In this document: positions 43,572-55,793 of the stretch, piece by piece
Numbering within the stretch: the stretch's first letter is position 1
How the letters are laid out: each line of letters starts with the position of its first letter
DNA from: Leptodontidium sp. MPI-SDFR-AT-0119
Taxonomy: Eukaryota; Ascomycota; Leotiomycetes; Helotiales; Leptodontidiaceae
Reading direction: 5' to 3'
Length of the DNA: 64,000 bases
Assembly (NCBI GenBank): GCA_020726505.1
Contig: JAHLEZ010000001.1
Coordinates: 5,394,001-5,458,000 of the forward strand
Translations under genes and position numbers: made by a program
The notes under the pieces: generated by a model
Told to the model about the DNA's origin: nothing
Seen by the model: only the letters and a program-made list of their open reading frames with translations
Database searches by the model: none

Positions 43572-44863
43572 ATGAAGGCTGTACATTTCGGTGCCGGTAA
43601 TATCGGCCGAGGGTTCGTAGCAGAATTGTAAGTTCCTCTTTCAAAGAGAAAAACAGCCCACAATTGGCCAATGAAGTCATCTGGTCGACGAAAGCCGTCC
43701 CTTCGTACCTTTACCCCAGAACTAGAATCCGCATGCTAACATTCCCCCACAGTCTCCACAACTCAGGCTACGAAGTCGTCTTCTGCGATGTCATGGATAG
43801 CATAATCGATCAACTCCAGAATTCCAAATCCTACAAAGTGATCCAAGTTGGCGCCGAAGGCAACAGCACAACGACCATCTCCAACTACCGAGCCATCAAC
43901 TCGAAAACCCACGAGGCGGACGTCATCAAGGAGATCACAACCGCCGACATCGTAACCTGCTCCGTGGGGCCAAACATCCTCAAGTTCATTGCCCCCGTAA
44001 TCGCAAAGGGTGTCGATGCTCGTCCCAACGACGCAACGCCCATCGCGGTGATCGCATGCGAGAACGCAATCGGCGCAACGGATACACTCGCTGAGCACAT
44101 CAAGCACCCAAAGAACACATCGGAAGAGCGTCTGGACGACCACCACGAGCGAGCCCGCTACGCCAATTCGGCCATCGACCGTATCGTGCCAGCACAAGAC
44201 CCAGACGCCGGGCTCGACGTCAAGCTTGAGAAGTTCTACGAGTGGGTCGTCGAGAGGTCGCCGTTCCACGACCACGAACCACCTGCCATCAAGGGCGTCA
44301 AGTGGGTTGATGATCTGATCCCATACATCGAGCGGAAGCTCTTCACCGTCAATACCGGCCACGCAGCAGCCGCGTACCATGGGTACTACCACCAGAAGAC
44401 GACCGTCTACGACGCCCTACAAGACAAAGCCATCTTAGACGAAGTCCGCAGAGCGCTCTCGGAAACGAGCACGTTGATCGTTGGCAAGCACGGCATCGAA
44501 GCCGCCGAGCAGGCCGAGTACGTCGAGAAGATCATTACGCGGATCGGGAACCCGCATCTTGAGGACGCAGTAGAGCGAGTGGGCAGAGCACCACTGAGGA
44601 AGTTGAGTCGTAAGGAGAGGTTCATTGGACCTGCTGCTGAGTTGGCCGAGGAGGGGAAGCCCTTCGATGCCCTGCTTGATGCGGCGGAGATGGCGTTCCG
44701 ATTCCAGAATGTGGAGGGTGACGAGGAGAGTGAGGAGTTGGCGAAGATCATGGCTGGGAGCGAGGCCGAGGCTGTGGTCGAGAAGGTGTGTGGGTTGACT
44801 AAGACTGATAAGTTGTTTGAGCATGTTGTTAAGGTTGTACAAAAGGTGCAAGCGGAGGCGTAA
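43572..44863 (+). CDS. mpdA: Mannitol-1-phosphate 5-dehydrogenase
   Basis: Interconverts fructose-6-phosphate and mannitol-1-phosphate with NAD(H) in the cytosol; mannitol is a fungal storage and stress-protective polyol. Exons 43572-43627 and 43753-44863 with a 125-nt intron (GTAAGT..CAG) give 388 residues, the family's usual length. The N-terminus [15 protein letters not shown] carries the dinucleotide loop (7-14). The splice rebuilds [14 protein letters not shown]. Later come [24 protein letters not shown] and the catalytic-region FTVNTGHA of long-chain mannitol dehydrogenases. The TATA-driven upstream region is unusually long. It converges with the transporter gene, stops 465 bp apart. 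Confidence 0.94.
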
Positions 44864-45328
44864 GGGTTGGGTTGGTTCGGTTCGGTTTCCTGGGTTTACT
44901 TCTCGTTTTTTTTGGTTACTTCGTACAACACTCACTGATGTTGTTGTACTGGCGCTTATTGGATATGGAGCGCTGCGGAGCGAGGTGTAACACCTCGTCT
45001 TGGATGAACAAACGAGTGGTTGTGGAACAATCAATCAGGCTCGTGGTCACGAAAGCAAAGCGATAAACGCTGCTGTTGGACAATTCCCCCGGCTCAGGCG
45101 AGACAATACCAAAAATCATTTCAAAACAAGATTTGTCCACACTCTTCATATCAACCGCAGGCCTGCTTCCATTGTGATGTTATATGCCAATCCTAACGCC
45201 TGGGTATGCTTTGCCAACTAACCTCTTCTCTTCTCTTTCTTCATCTACGTATTAGTACACTTATATCCTCCTCTTCCTTTTCGGCCTGCATCCTCTTTAC
45301 CGGACTGCGAACTATGGGCCGCGAAAAA
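44864..45328. other. Intergenic between convergent genes
   Basis: 465 bp, presumed 3' UTRs and terminators. No gene seen. Confidence 0.3.
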
Positions 45329-47285
45329 TCACTCGCTGAGCTCCTTCCCAGCAACCAATTTCTTCCTCTCGCTCGTCCTCCCCTCTTCTCGACGACTCGA
45401 TCCCTCTCCCCTCCTCGGACCATAAAAGCCCGGACTGGGCAAAATATCACCATCGCTCGTAATATACGTGCCCTGTGCCGTACTCCAATCCTCGCCTTCA
45501 CTTTCCGTCCCCTCATCATCTCCATCTCCATCACTACCTTCCCCACCTCTCTGAGCTACCCTCGCCAAGTGCGCTTCTTGCTGTGCATCCTCCCTCATCT
45601 TCCGGATCTTGATCCAGTTATACGCCGCTATGGCGCCGATGGTGACGAATAGACCTGAGATGTTAATTGGTGTAAGGGGATCGTGGAATACGATTCCTGC
45701 GGCGGAGATGGTGACGACTTCTTTGAAGATCCCCGCGATGGAGAGAGTCACTACGGATGTGCGTTGCAGGAGGGCGAATTCTGACGCTGTCATGCAGAAT
45801 GCTATTGCTCCTGGGAAGAGGAGGAGGGCTGGACCGAGGAAGGGCCCTTTTTTCTCGATGAGGATCCTGAAGCCCTCGGCTAGAGCGGTGAATCCTTCCA
45901 CGGGGATGGCAATTATGAGTAAAGAGGCGAACATGATGGGGGCTAAGTAGAAGATGGAGCTGAAGGGGTTGGATGTTGCTGGGTTGCGGAGGAGGAGGAT
46001 CTGCGTCAAACCCCAGCGGAATCCGGAGAAGAACGCGGCGGAGATGACGAGGATGAAGCCCAGCACTGAGAAGTCGACTTCGCCTGCTACCATCATTATC
46101 ACACCAACGGTCATGGTGAATATGATGGCGACGAGGCGCCAGGAGGGGACCTCGAGGCGGAAGAGAAAGGCAAATAGGAGCACGAAGGCGAGGGATGAGG
46201 ATTTACACATTGCTGGAAGGTGTTAGTGATTTGATATATGGGACGGAGAAAAAAAGCGTACTGTAGAAAGTTAAAGTGATGAACTTCAAACTCATGTTTC
46301 CCAACCCAATATCTAACCCTGTGGCCATTCCGCAGGGCCCTATACGAGTGAAATAGAACATCCGCGTCATAAGCGGCTTCTTACTATCTTCCTCGTGTTG
46401 ATGTGCGTCTGCATCTGAGACATGGGTGTTGTGGGGATTGGAAAGTGAGTCGTATCGAGGGCGGAATTGGGGAAGAAAGAGGAGGACGAGGGAGGATAGT
46501 GTAAACTGTACAACCATGTGGAAACATGTTGTGAACAGCGGGAAGTGGAAATCCAGATGTTTTGGGTCGAACATCCACTTGTTGTACTGATTTATCTTGT
46601 AAGCAAGATGCCATGGGTCGGTCATTGAGGATGGGGAACCTACAATTGATATCGACAGCGAGAAGACATACCACATGGCGATTAGCATGCCATTGATCAA
46701 GCTCTTCCTCACTACATTCTGATCCGCCTCTTTCTTTTCTTCGTCTGATATCACTACCTTCACTTCCCCTGCTATCCTCTGGTCCAGTAATGTATTTCGC
46801 CTCCGTTTGCTTTTCCTCCTTCCTTTATCTTTGCCCGTCAACCCAGTCTCTTCATCGTCTTGTAGCCCATCATCACTTAGATCATCCACCTCTCCTTCAC
46901 TCAAACTATCATCCTCGCCCCTCTCCAATTTCGGATCTTCCGTCAGACTATCTTCTGCTCCTGTTGCTGCCGCTCCACTCCTTGGACTACCTCTCCGCCT
47001 CTGGGGTTTCCCCTTACTGTTTGAATCTGAATTCAACGGGTTCATAAGACTACTCCTCCGCCGTCTATGTCCCGACTGCTCTGGTTCCATATCGTGATCA
47101 GAGGCTTGTATCCCAGCGAGCACAATAGGTGCATCAGGGGCCCAGAGGTTGTCAGTCGAGTGGACAGAGAGGTCGGAGGTGGATCGAAGTCGCGGTAAGG
47201 GGATTGAGGGTGAGCTGGGACGCAGACGTGGTGAAGAAGATGAAGAAGGAGAATCAGGAGAAGCAGGTTGTCTGTCGTCGACCAT
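45329..47285 (-). CDS. Triose-phosphate/nucleotide-sugar-type transporter (DMT superfamily, SLC35C2-like)
   Basis: Exons complement(46644-47285), complement(46262-46586) and complement(45329-46212), introns 57 and 49 nt, give 616 residues. The first 190 are Ser/Pro/Arg/acidic and disordered. About ten membrane segments follow, beginning LINGMLIAMWYVFSLSISI and joined by splicing to YNKWMF, then FPLFTTCFHM, GLDIGLGNMSLKFITLTFYT and MCKSSSLAFVLLFAFLFRLE, all marks of the TPT family. The C-terminal 100 residues are acidic and soluble. It likely acts in Golgi or ER membranes; the substrate is not predictable. I chose the ATG at complement(47283-47285); a longer reading would need a GTG. It is divergent from the folylpolyglutamate synthase gene, 482 bp apart. 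Confidence 0.88.
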
Positions 47286-47767
47286 CGTCGTAGGTAAGGT
47301 AGTGAGTAGCCTCTCCACTCCACATCCACTCCCTAGGGTGCTGGGTCTCGTGGATGGATCACCGAGTCGTCTGGTCTGAGCAACTAGACAGGGGATGTGA
47401 CGAGCAAAACGCGATTTGCCTTGGACTTGGCGGGAAGGGAAGTGCCGAGGCCTTCAAGAAGCATCAAGTAGATACACATGAGATATATCTACAGGACTGT
47501 GAGATTTAATTGAGTTCTGAAGCGTGGTGTTGATCTGGACACCATCACGGCTTTGATGGATGCTCCTATATTGCTGGGATATTACTGTGCTGTACAGGTC
47601 ACTTACCATCCCTGACATCTCGGCAGTGAGACGTCACACCCCCTAGTAAACAATGTGCTTGGCACGTGGAGGTCATTCAGAGCTCGCGACTTCGCGATTT
47701 GGAGTCAACATCTACAATATACTTGTACTACCGCCAACACATCTTTGCTCCCTACGATAATGCACCG
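47286..47767. other. Bidirectional promoter of the transporter and MET7
   Basis: 482 bp with no coding signal. No clear TATA element. Confidence 0.25.
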
Positions 47768-49405
47768 ATGGCCAGCCTCCTACTACTCCCCTCTTCGCTC
47801 CGCCATGTCTCCATATTCCTCCCCCACGCTTCACCCCTCAAGCTCCATTTCTCAACATCGACAACATTCATGACCAAACAGCGAACGTACGCCGAAGCTA
47901 TTAAGCTCCTCGACTCTCTACAATCGAACCGAGTCATTGTAGCCTCTATATCCACTACACCGTCAGATATGAACCACAATGCCATCCCAGAAATGCTAGA
48001 ATGGACGCGTAAGGCGGGGTATCAACCCAAGGATCTCGCTGCGCCAGGATTGAAATACATACATGTCGCTGGAACCAAGGGGAAGGGGAGCGTGTCAGTG
48101 ATGGTAGAGAATATACTTCTGCAGTACTGGAAAGACAAGAACAAACCTGAAGCTCTAGGAAGGGTTGGACTGTATACCTCGCCGCATCTGATTCATGTCA
48201 GAGAGAGGATACGGATTGATGGGTCACCGATTTCCGAGGCGCTGTTCGCGCGGTATTTCTATGAGCTGTGGGATCGGTTCTCTCTTGCGGCTGGTGGGCC
48301 TGATTCGGAGACTAAGCCTGGGTATTTCCGCTACTTGACTTTGTTGGCTTTCCATACTTTTATCCAAGAGGGTGTTGGGACTGCGATTGTGGAGTGTGGG
48401 ATTGGTGGGGAATATGACAGTACGAATATACTTCCTCAAGAAGCTGTCACTGCGTGCGCTATTACGTCGTTGGGAATCGATCATAAGGGAATGCTTGGGG
48501 AGACGATTGAGGAGATTGCGTGGCACAAGGGGGGAATTATGAAGGCAGGAGTACCGGCCTTTTCGGTTGAGCAAGTTCCAGAGGCACAGGCTGTGTTAGA
48601 GAAGAGAGCTGATGAGAAAGGTGCGGATTTGACTGTGGTTGAAAGATTGCCCGTTCTGCAAGAGTTGAAGCTAGGTTTGGAGGGAGACTTCCAAAAGGAC
48701 AATGCCAGCTTGGCTGTCGTGGTTGCTGCTTCATATTTGAAGACATTGGGAATCGCAGATATCTCCACCACGACCGATCTACCCGAGGAATTTACCGCTG
48801 GTCTAGAGACTGCGGTATGGCCAGGACGGTGCCAGTACATCGTGGACGGAAACATTGATTGGATGATCGATGGAGCACACACATTCGAAAGCATCACCGC
48901 CGTAGCCACCTGGTTCCAAGAAAGATACGCCGCTGCAAGAGGCTCAGGGAGACCTCCGACAGCCACGATGCTGGTCTTCAACCAGCAGGACCGGGACGCT
49001 CGCGCCCTACTCAGACACCTGATCACAACCATCCAGAGTAAATACGGGCCTCGATTTGCAGGTGATCCACTCAAGGCGTGGTATCTGAAAGGGAGACTCT
49101 TCACCTACGCGGCATTCTGCACGAATCGACCTTTCAAAGTCCCGGACGGGAGTGATGAGGTTGTCGATGTTGCGCTGCAGGACAAGCTGGCGAAGCTGTA
49201 CATGAGCCTTGATAGCAATCCGCTGCATATGACGTATGCTAGTGTTGAAGAGGCGGTTGATCTGGCGTACAAGGTGTCCGAGGGCGATGAGAAGGTGCTG
49301 GTTCTTGTGACGGGGAGTCTGCACCTTGCTGGTGCTGTGTTGCAAGTCCTGGAGAAGAAGGCAAAGCTGCGACAGGTGAAGAAGGCTAAGAGGAGAAGTG
49401 GATGA
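47768..49405 (+). CDS. MET7: Folylpolyglutamate synthase
   Basis: Adds glutamates to folates so they are retained and used in one-carbon metabolism, in cytosol and mitochondria. Intronless. From ATG 47768 the product has 545 residues and begins MASLLLLPSSLRHVSIFLPH, a basic, Ser/Leu-rich likely mitochondrial presequence. A second in-frame ATG at 47870 starts MTKQRTYAEAIKLLD and gives a 511-residue cytosolic form, the usual two-start arrangement in this family. The ATP loop is AGTKGKGSVSVM (about 101-112), followed by YTSPHLIHVRERI, ECGIGGEYDSTNI, TSLGIDHKGMLG, and a Mur-ligase C-domain. The frame also runs upstream of 47768, but without a Met. Confidence 0.93.
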   Translation: MASLLLLPSSLRHVSIFLPHASPLKLHFSTSTTFMTKQRTYAEAIKLLDSLQSNRVIVASISTTPSDMNHNAIPEMLEWTRKAGYQPKDLAAPGLKYIHVAGTKGKGSVSVMVENILLQYWKDKNKPEALGRVGLYTSPHLIHVRERIRIDGSPISEALFARYFYELWDRFSLAAGGPDSETKPGYFRYLTLLAFHTFIQEGVGTAIVECGIGGEYDSTNILPQEAVTACAITSLGIDHKGMLGETIEEIAWHKGGIMKAGVPAFSVEQVPEAQAVLEKRADEKGADLTVVERLPVLQELKLGLEGDFQKDNASLAVVVAASYLKTLGIADISTTTDLPEEFTAGLETAVWPGRCQYIVDGNIDWMIDGAHTFESITAVATWFQERYAAARGSGRPPTATMLVFNQQDRDARALLRHLITTIQSKYGPRFAGDPLKAWYLKGRLFTYAAFCTNRPFKVPDGSDEVVDVALQDKLAKLYMSLDSNPLHMTYASVEEAVDLAYKVSEGDEKVLVLVTGSLHLAGAVLQVLEKKAKLRQVKKAKRRSG

Positions 49406-50227
49406 GAGGAGGAGAGAAGTAGTGTTTGATGTTTTGTGATACCCTGATATCTTGATATATCTTGCGAATGATTTATTGCTTTGCTGAAGCTTAGACGAGA
49501 GTTGTTCTTAGCGAAAATGCTTATCGTTTAATCTGGTTGACATATCTTGCAAATAAGGCATTGTTGTATGGGCAAAGGGATCTTCCACCTACGCCATGGT
49601 ATAAGGTACTTGAGAAGTTTCTCTTCAACATCTCGTCAGTTCTCTCACTTATTCTAAAGTTATTTTCATTACTTCTCACAATCACCAGTTGTCAAGCATT
49701 CAGTCATCACACTTTTGAATATTCGATAGCATTTATCTATCCATCGAGAGTTACCTCTCTTCTCTCCCCATCCCCAATCTCCTGAATCAAACAAGCCAGA
49801 GTTGGCTCTCCCTCATACTCCCCAAGCTAAGGAAGGAAGGAAAAGGAGAATTACAATCCAAATATATATGATATGGGCATCATATCAATCAATCAAATGT
49901 CCAGTGTTCAACAAGACAGATAAGCAAGACAGAGGCGTTCAGTCAAAACGCCCTTTCCAGAAAACGCCAAAAATATACAGCCCAGAAAGCAAGCAAGCAG
50001 TATCTACAAATGGGTCCGCCTTGCTCCATGCACGTGGTATCAGTATCAGTATCCTCAGCTCCGCAACTCAACTCCTCTTCCGCCCAGTTTTCTTATCCTG
50101 TCCTCTGCCTCCTGGTTTGATGATCGCTTCTTGGCGTCCAGAGCTCCTTCATGTCGTCGTGTTATATTTTGGTGTTGTGTTCATTTTGGTGCGTGTGTGT
50201 GTGAGTGTGCTTAGGAGGTAGAGTCGT
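49406..50227. other. Intergenic between convergent genes
   Basis: 822 bp. No gene recognised; 3' regions of MET7 and the BIM1-like gene. Confidence 0.3.
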
Positions 50228-51268
50228 TTAAAGCAGAGCGAACATAATGAGACCAGCTAGAGGGAGGAGGGAGGCTTGGGCGAGGCTCTTGACGCCGGAA
50301 GAGGATTGCCCGTCGGCTGTGATGGAGTAGACGTTGTTGAAGCTGATATCGGAGCTATTGAAGCAGTTCGTCTCGTTGACTTCTGCGACGTCTTTCGGTT
50401 CAGTGAATGTGATATCTACACACTTCGGGGTTGTTAGCTTTATCCATTTGCTTTCTTTCTTTCTTTCGGGTGTGATGGGAATTGGGACTGGTGAACGACA
50501 TAGGAGACATACAGAGAACAAGCTCGCGCCATGAATAGCCGTCTCCACGACCTGGATGGTCGCATTATCTCCAACCTTGACGGATGCGTTTACTGGTAGC
50601 GGAACTTGCGGCAGGCAGAAGGTTCCTGGATAAGGGTTCTTGCTGGGCCCGACGATCTGGAAGACTGGCACCATTGGGAAGGACATGTTTGGTGGGCCGT
50701 GATCTGGTCCCTCTGTTCCGAAGCCTAGGTTGATGTAGAAAAATGCTGTGGCGTGCCCTTGGAACCAGCCTGGTTGGAGCGCGATGGCCCCGCCTGTTAC
50801 GGGCCAGTTGGTTCTGTTGGTGGTTGTGCGCATGCCGCCGCCTGGAGTGTGGTTGTTAGTGAGTGTTGATGGAAGATATGCTGAGTGAGGATAGATGGAT
50901 GATGGAATTGGATCGCGAGATTCCCCGGAAAATACAGCACTGGACTGATTCTCCGTCTCTCCAGCCAGCTAACATTCCAGGGCGATTGTCCCCATTCAAT
51001 CCCATCCGATCCATCCATCTCGTTTCGTTTCGTCCCTCCATCACCCCTCCAAACCCCACTGCAGGCGCAACCGAAACCCGGAAAAACATATACAAAAGTC
51101 GAGGTACTTACAAGGATACATCCATTGCATTCCATAGGGAAAGGTATCGTTCGTAACCAGATTATCTCCTCTCCATCCGGGATACGTGATGACGGTGTGA
51201 GCGTCGACGACGAGGGCGAGACTCGCTATCGTTGCGATAACGGATAATATCGTCGAAGGGAAATGCAT
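50228..51268 (-). CDS. BIM1-like / X325 copper-site protein, secreted and GPI-anchored
   Basis: Exons complement(51112-51268), complement(50513-50841) and complement(50228-50422) with introns of 270 and 90 nt give 226 residues. A signal peptide (1-23, ending LALVVDA) leaves a mature N-terminus HTVITYPGWRG, whose His24 would form a copper brace as in LPMO-related X325 proteins and Bim1 of Cryptococcus. Further features are PCGGGMRTTTNRTNWPVTGG, PGWFQGHATAFFYINLGFG, NPYPGTFCLPQVPLP, and CVDITFTEP after the last intron. Cys residues and N-glycosylation sites suit an extracellular domain. The C-terminus has a Ser/Gly spacer and the hydrophobic end LLPLAGLIMFALL, a GPI signal. Bim1 works in copper uptake; activity on polysaccharides is not expected. 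The last acceptor is CGAAG. Confidence 0.9.
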
Positions 51269-53674
51269 CTTGGTGGTTTGTCGCGGGAAGACCACTGGAA
51301 GGGAAACTGGAAACTGGAACTGAGAAGCTGGATCTCGGATTCAGGATACAGGAAACCAGATCGCGGATTCAGGATCTTGGATTTGGAGTAGGAGTAGGAG
51401 GGAGTGAAGTGAGTGGTGAGATTGGGGTCGGTTTTCTTTTTGCAGGACACAACAGAGCCACCTTGGCCGGGCTGGCGACCCTCTTCCTTTTGTTCCTGTT
51501 CGCTCATGGCAGCCATGGAGAGTGGTCTCGCGCCCATCCAGTCAGTCTCACTCTCCAATAGCACAATGGCCCAATAGCCTGCCATTCGACGATGCAGCCC
51601 AGATGCAGGCGAGTGAGAGTGTGAGCGTTAACTTCGATCATCCAGCCAGCCAGCCAGCTCGTGCAGATTGTTCGGCGGCTGTAAGCACAGTGCAGCCAAT
51701 AAGGAGGCAGCAACGGGAAGAGGGACGGGTATTCTACGCTGGATGGGGATTAGTGAGGTGTGTGCTGAATGATGATTTGCAGGCTGTGCACCAATGGGTG
51801 GCTGGTGGTTGGTAGCGCCGGGTGAAGAGACAGGGGGGGTGGGCATGGGCGCTTGGGATGGTATTGGGGGATGGGAGCGAGTGTGTCTAGGTCCTGGTCT
51901 TGGTGGCACTTGGGGATGGCCCGGATGTGATGGGATGGGATGCGATGCGATGGGATTAGATGGGGTTGCATTTCATGATTCCAGACAGGGCGGATTCCTC
52001 ATGCATGGGGGCCAGGGGAAACTCATTGATACCGGACTCGAGTTCGGCATCAGGTTCTATTGGGGGCCGTTCCCCTTGATCAATTCACCACATCGGTACC
52101 AGGACCATGTCTTTTCCGTGGTTTATTTTTAACGAGGTGCAGATGAAGATGGAGGGTGACATGAACCAGGCAAGCGAGGCGAAGCTTACTTCGAGAAAGA
52201 ACCTGAAAACGCTTGCTTCGGTTCTTCTTCTATTTCGATGTATTTTGCCACCTGCCGAGAGGATATGCTGGAGTAAGCTTACTCCACGATCATCACCTCG
52301 CACGGAGAAGCTTGATACCTGTGCTCCGAATGGATGGATGGATGTTGAGGATTTGATATCACCGTCACTTTCCACCTTGCTCACTTCTCACTTGCATGTC
52401 TATTCTTCTTGCCACTCTATCCTCCCGATAGAACGAATGAACAAATCTGGCTGAGGAAGACTTGATATTACGATTGGGTATTCCGTACGAATTTCGCCAT
52501 CTCTCCAACTGTTGTGTTTTGAATTTGAAATCGGGATATGCTATACAGTGCTGAATCCTTGCTACCCATCGCTGTAACCGCGTACACTATTAAACTTCTA
52601 TGCCATTCCATTTTCCACTTTTCATGTCCTGATTCAATATCCGCCTCAAAGTAGAACCATCGTCTCATCTCACCACATCACATCACATCACAGCGCTACG
52701 CCCTCGCTTCCACCCTCGCTTCGGGAGGGAGTATCATCACAATATCAGGGGAGTGACAACGGCTTTTCCCTTTGCAGGTTTTCAACCGGGGATTTGTAAC
52801 TATTGAAGTCTCTGCTACCGCTGTGATTTAAAGTAGAGATGGCATGGCGGCTCCGATTGACATCCAAAATGCCGCTGCGACTGGTTAGATGTTTTGCTGC
52901 TCGAGGGGTTGGATCATGTGCTTCTCCTGAGAATTTCTAGAGTCTTTGAAAGGGAAAGATTCTCAAGACTTCAATCAGATGATCCATGGACCTCTATTAC
53001 GCCACGTACCTACGAACTACTTCTACACATGTGGAAAGCTTCTCAGAAGGCAGAATGGGAACGAGTTATATCACGTGGATATATCACATGACTATCTCGT
53101 TGTTGATTGCCATGCTCATGAAACGCAACACAACAGAGTCACGTCTTCGCGTAATTGATAACATATTGCATCCCTTTCGAAAGTATGCAGTCTCATCTTG
53201 TTCAGGAACAAGCATCAACGAAAAGTCAGAATGTCAACCCAACCAATATTGACTTCAACCTGGCTCACGGGCCGGGCAGCCCCTTCCTTTTCCCCTTCCC
53301 TTCCTTCCCCGATCAACATCCGCCCGTACGCCCCACATGTCACAACGACCCCTCGATGACCCCCATCCTCTTGTGCAAATAGCATCTTTCTCAACAACCA
53401 GCGATCGATCAATATCTGTCCTCCCAATTATCAAATACACAAACACCGGAACATCAAAACCGAAACCAACCTCTCAACACTATTCGCCTAACCAATTGAG
53501 CGATTTGCATATCGCATCGGGCGTTCCTCGGTTGACAAACGGGCGAACAACTAGCCCAACTTCCTGGACAACAAACGGACTTTGAGCCTTCATACTTGAA
53601 CTCCTACATACCCAATCTTCCTGTTGAACATCCCAAGACTTCTTCAAGCATTCCTAATCGACAAATCCGCCAAA
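51269..53674. other. Divergent intergenic region, 2.4 kb
   Basis: Between the BIM1-like gene (-) and the HAD gene (+). Holds GGGATG/ATGCGATG-rich DNA near 51900-51960 and short ACATC repeats near 52673-52692. Frames are short and lack domains. No gene supported. Confidence 0.3.
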
Positions 53675-54518
53675 ATGCCTAATGTTCGTCCCCTTTTTTC
53701 CCTCCAGCAATCTTCGTCCACTTTCCCCTCCATTACCCCGCCATAGCCATCCATTTCCAGCCCAAACCTCACCAACTAACACACATCTCCAGATCACAAC
53801 CCTCCTCTTCGACTGCGACAACACGCTCGTCCTCTCGGAAGAGCTCGCCTTCGAAGCCTGCGCCGAACTAGCCAACGAGATCCTCGCCTCGCGCAACATC
53901 CCTGAGCGGTACACCGGGCCCCAACTCCTCAACGAGTTCGTGGGCCAGAACTTCCGCGGCATGATGGTGTCGCTGAAGGCCAAGTTCAAGTACGAGATGG
54001 ACGACGCCGAGCTGGAAAAGTATGTGTCGTCGGAAGAGGACAAGGTCATCGCGAAGCTGAAGGCGGACCTCAAGCCGTGCGTCGGCGCCGACGATGAGCT
54101 GGAGAAGCTGGCTAAAGGGGGCAAGTTCAAGATGGCGGTTGTGAGTAGCAGTGCCTTGAGGAGGGTCGTGGCTAGTATCGAGAAGGTTGGACAGGATAAG
54201 TATTTCGCTAAGGATGTCTTCTCGGCTGCGACGTCGTTGCCGAAGCCGACCAGTAAGCCTGATCCAGCTATCTACTTGCATGCCATGAAGGTCCTGGGGA
54301 AGGATGCGAGCGAGTGTGTTGCGGTGGAGGATAGCAAGAGTGGTGCCACGGCCGCGTTCAGGGCGAAGATTAAGACGATTGGGTATACGGGCAGTTATGA
54401 GCCTGAGAAGGAGGAGGAGATGAGGAAGGTGCTAACGGATGCTGGGTGTGTGGTTGTCATGAAGGATTGGAGCGAGTTTGATAGTTGCTTGGATGGCATT
54501 ATCAAGGGGAAGCTCTAG
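53675..54518 (+). CDS. HAD-superfamily phosphatase (beta-phosphoglucomutase/GS1-like)
   Basis: A three-codon first exon (53675-53683, MPN) is joined through a 109-nt intron (GTTCGT..CAG) to 53793-54518; 244 residues. The spliced start MPNITTLLFDCDNTLVLSEE puts motif I DxD (D10, D12) at its usual distance from the N-terminus. A helical cap follows (about 16-85), then VVSSSALRRV (motif II), TSKPDPAIYLHAM (motif III Lys) and AVEDSKSGATAAF (motif IV). Members dephosphorylate small sugar or nucleotide phosphates in the cytosol; the substrate is not evident. The tiny first exon and unusual donor make the start less certain than the core. Confidence 0.85.
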
Positions 54519-55793
54519 GCTCTGAGTTCTTGGGTGACCTGACCTCCTTCGCTTTTGTGGGTGGAGTTCAAAGCAAGGCCATAGATCTAGATACATCGAT
54601 ACATCGATAGATCGTCAAGATGGAAGACAGTGTTTTTTTTTGCGTTCGTTGTAGGATTGGTTCCTTGGATGTATTTTTTTCATTACCAAAAAAATGGATA
54701 TGCTCTTATTCCTTTATTGTGGATTTGAATTGAACTTCATTCTCGAGATTGGCAGTGATGACTATCAATCAACCAACCTCGTTCCCTCCTGTAGAAAGGA
54801 GAAGGAGATCGAGGCTGAATTGTAGCAAGCAAGAGAACAGCCACGTTTTGTTTCAAATCATTCCTCAAGCCCCCTTCAACACTACACTCGAGTGGGACTA
54901 AACACAAGACTTGATACAAATGCTCTTCTCGTCTTGACGTGGGCCGTTTCTTTTCTTGTACTTCTTTGCTTGACTTCTGTCATCTGGATTCCTGAGAGTT
55001 TGTATTGGTATTGGTATAGTTTAAATATTGCGGAGCTATTGTGGTATAATCTTATCAAGAGACTGGGGAGAGGTGAGAGGTGAGATCGTCTCTCCTCACT
55101 TTGAAATGGAATTGTTTTGCAATCTCGGTCGGCTCTTCAGTACTTTCAATAGATAGATGGGTAGGTAGATAAATAGAGTATTTCGTAATTAGGAAGTGAG
55201 ATGTTCGTTTCGCACTCACTGAGTTGGAATATGAGAAATGAGAAATGCAACATAGAAAACGGGAAAGGGAAAGAGGAAAGTACTGTTGTAGAGGGTAAAC
55301 TGAACTGTACATTGGTATGCGAGTAGTAAATGTCATGTTTCGTACACTGGTACTTTTATCAGCCTTACTTGGCTGTTCGGATCCTCCTTTGTCTTGCAGT
55401 CCCAGATAAGTTTTTTATGGGCACCAGAATGCTTTTGACAAGCAAGATGCAAGCGTAATTAACGAGCATGCACTTGCTGATTCTTGCATGGCTTGTAGCT
55501 ATCCCGCAGAGAAACTCCGACAAGAACTTCCGTGGATATTTGTGAGTGCTTCTCATGCCTCATACAGAAATCGTATTTGATGAACTTGCTTACAGTCGAG
55601 TAGTAAGCTTCGGATCGAGAACGCTTGACCCTCATCTCCGACTTCACAATCGATGTTTTGTCGAAGATACCAGGCCGAAGCAAGACAACCCACCAAGAGA
55701 GCATACATACAATCTCATTTCTAGCATAAAATCATCCATTCATTAGTCATGCCTCATCTCATCTCATCACCTTCCCACCCGTCTCAAATCAAA
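54519..55793. other. Intergenic between convergent genes
   Basis: 1.28 kb. A 63-codon frame at 54892 (+) looks hydrophobic but has no ATG. Poly-T/poly-A runs near 54632 and 54674 probably mark the HAD gene's 3' end. No gene supported. Confidence 0.3.

Noticed and set aside
43763..44392. 209-codon minus-strand frame inside the mannitol dehydrogenase
   Set aside because: Antisense shadow of a strongly conserved coding exon.
54892..55083. Hydrophobic 63-codon frame after the HAD gene
   Set aside because: Begins with GTG and contains no ATG; no support beyond hydrophobicity.
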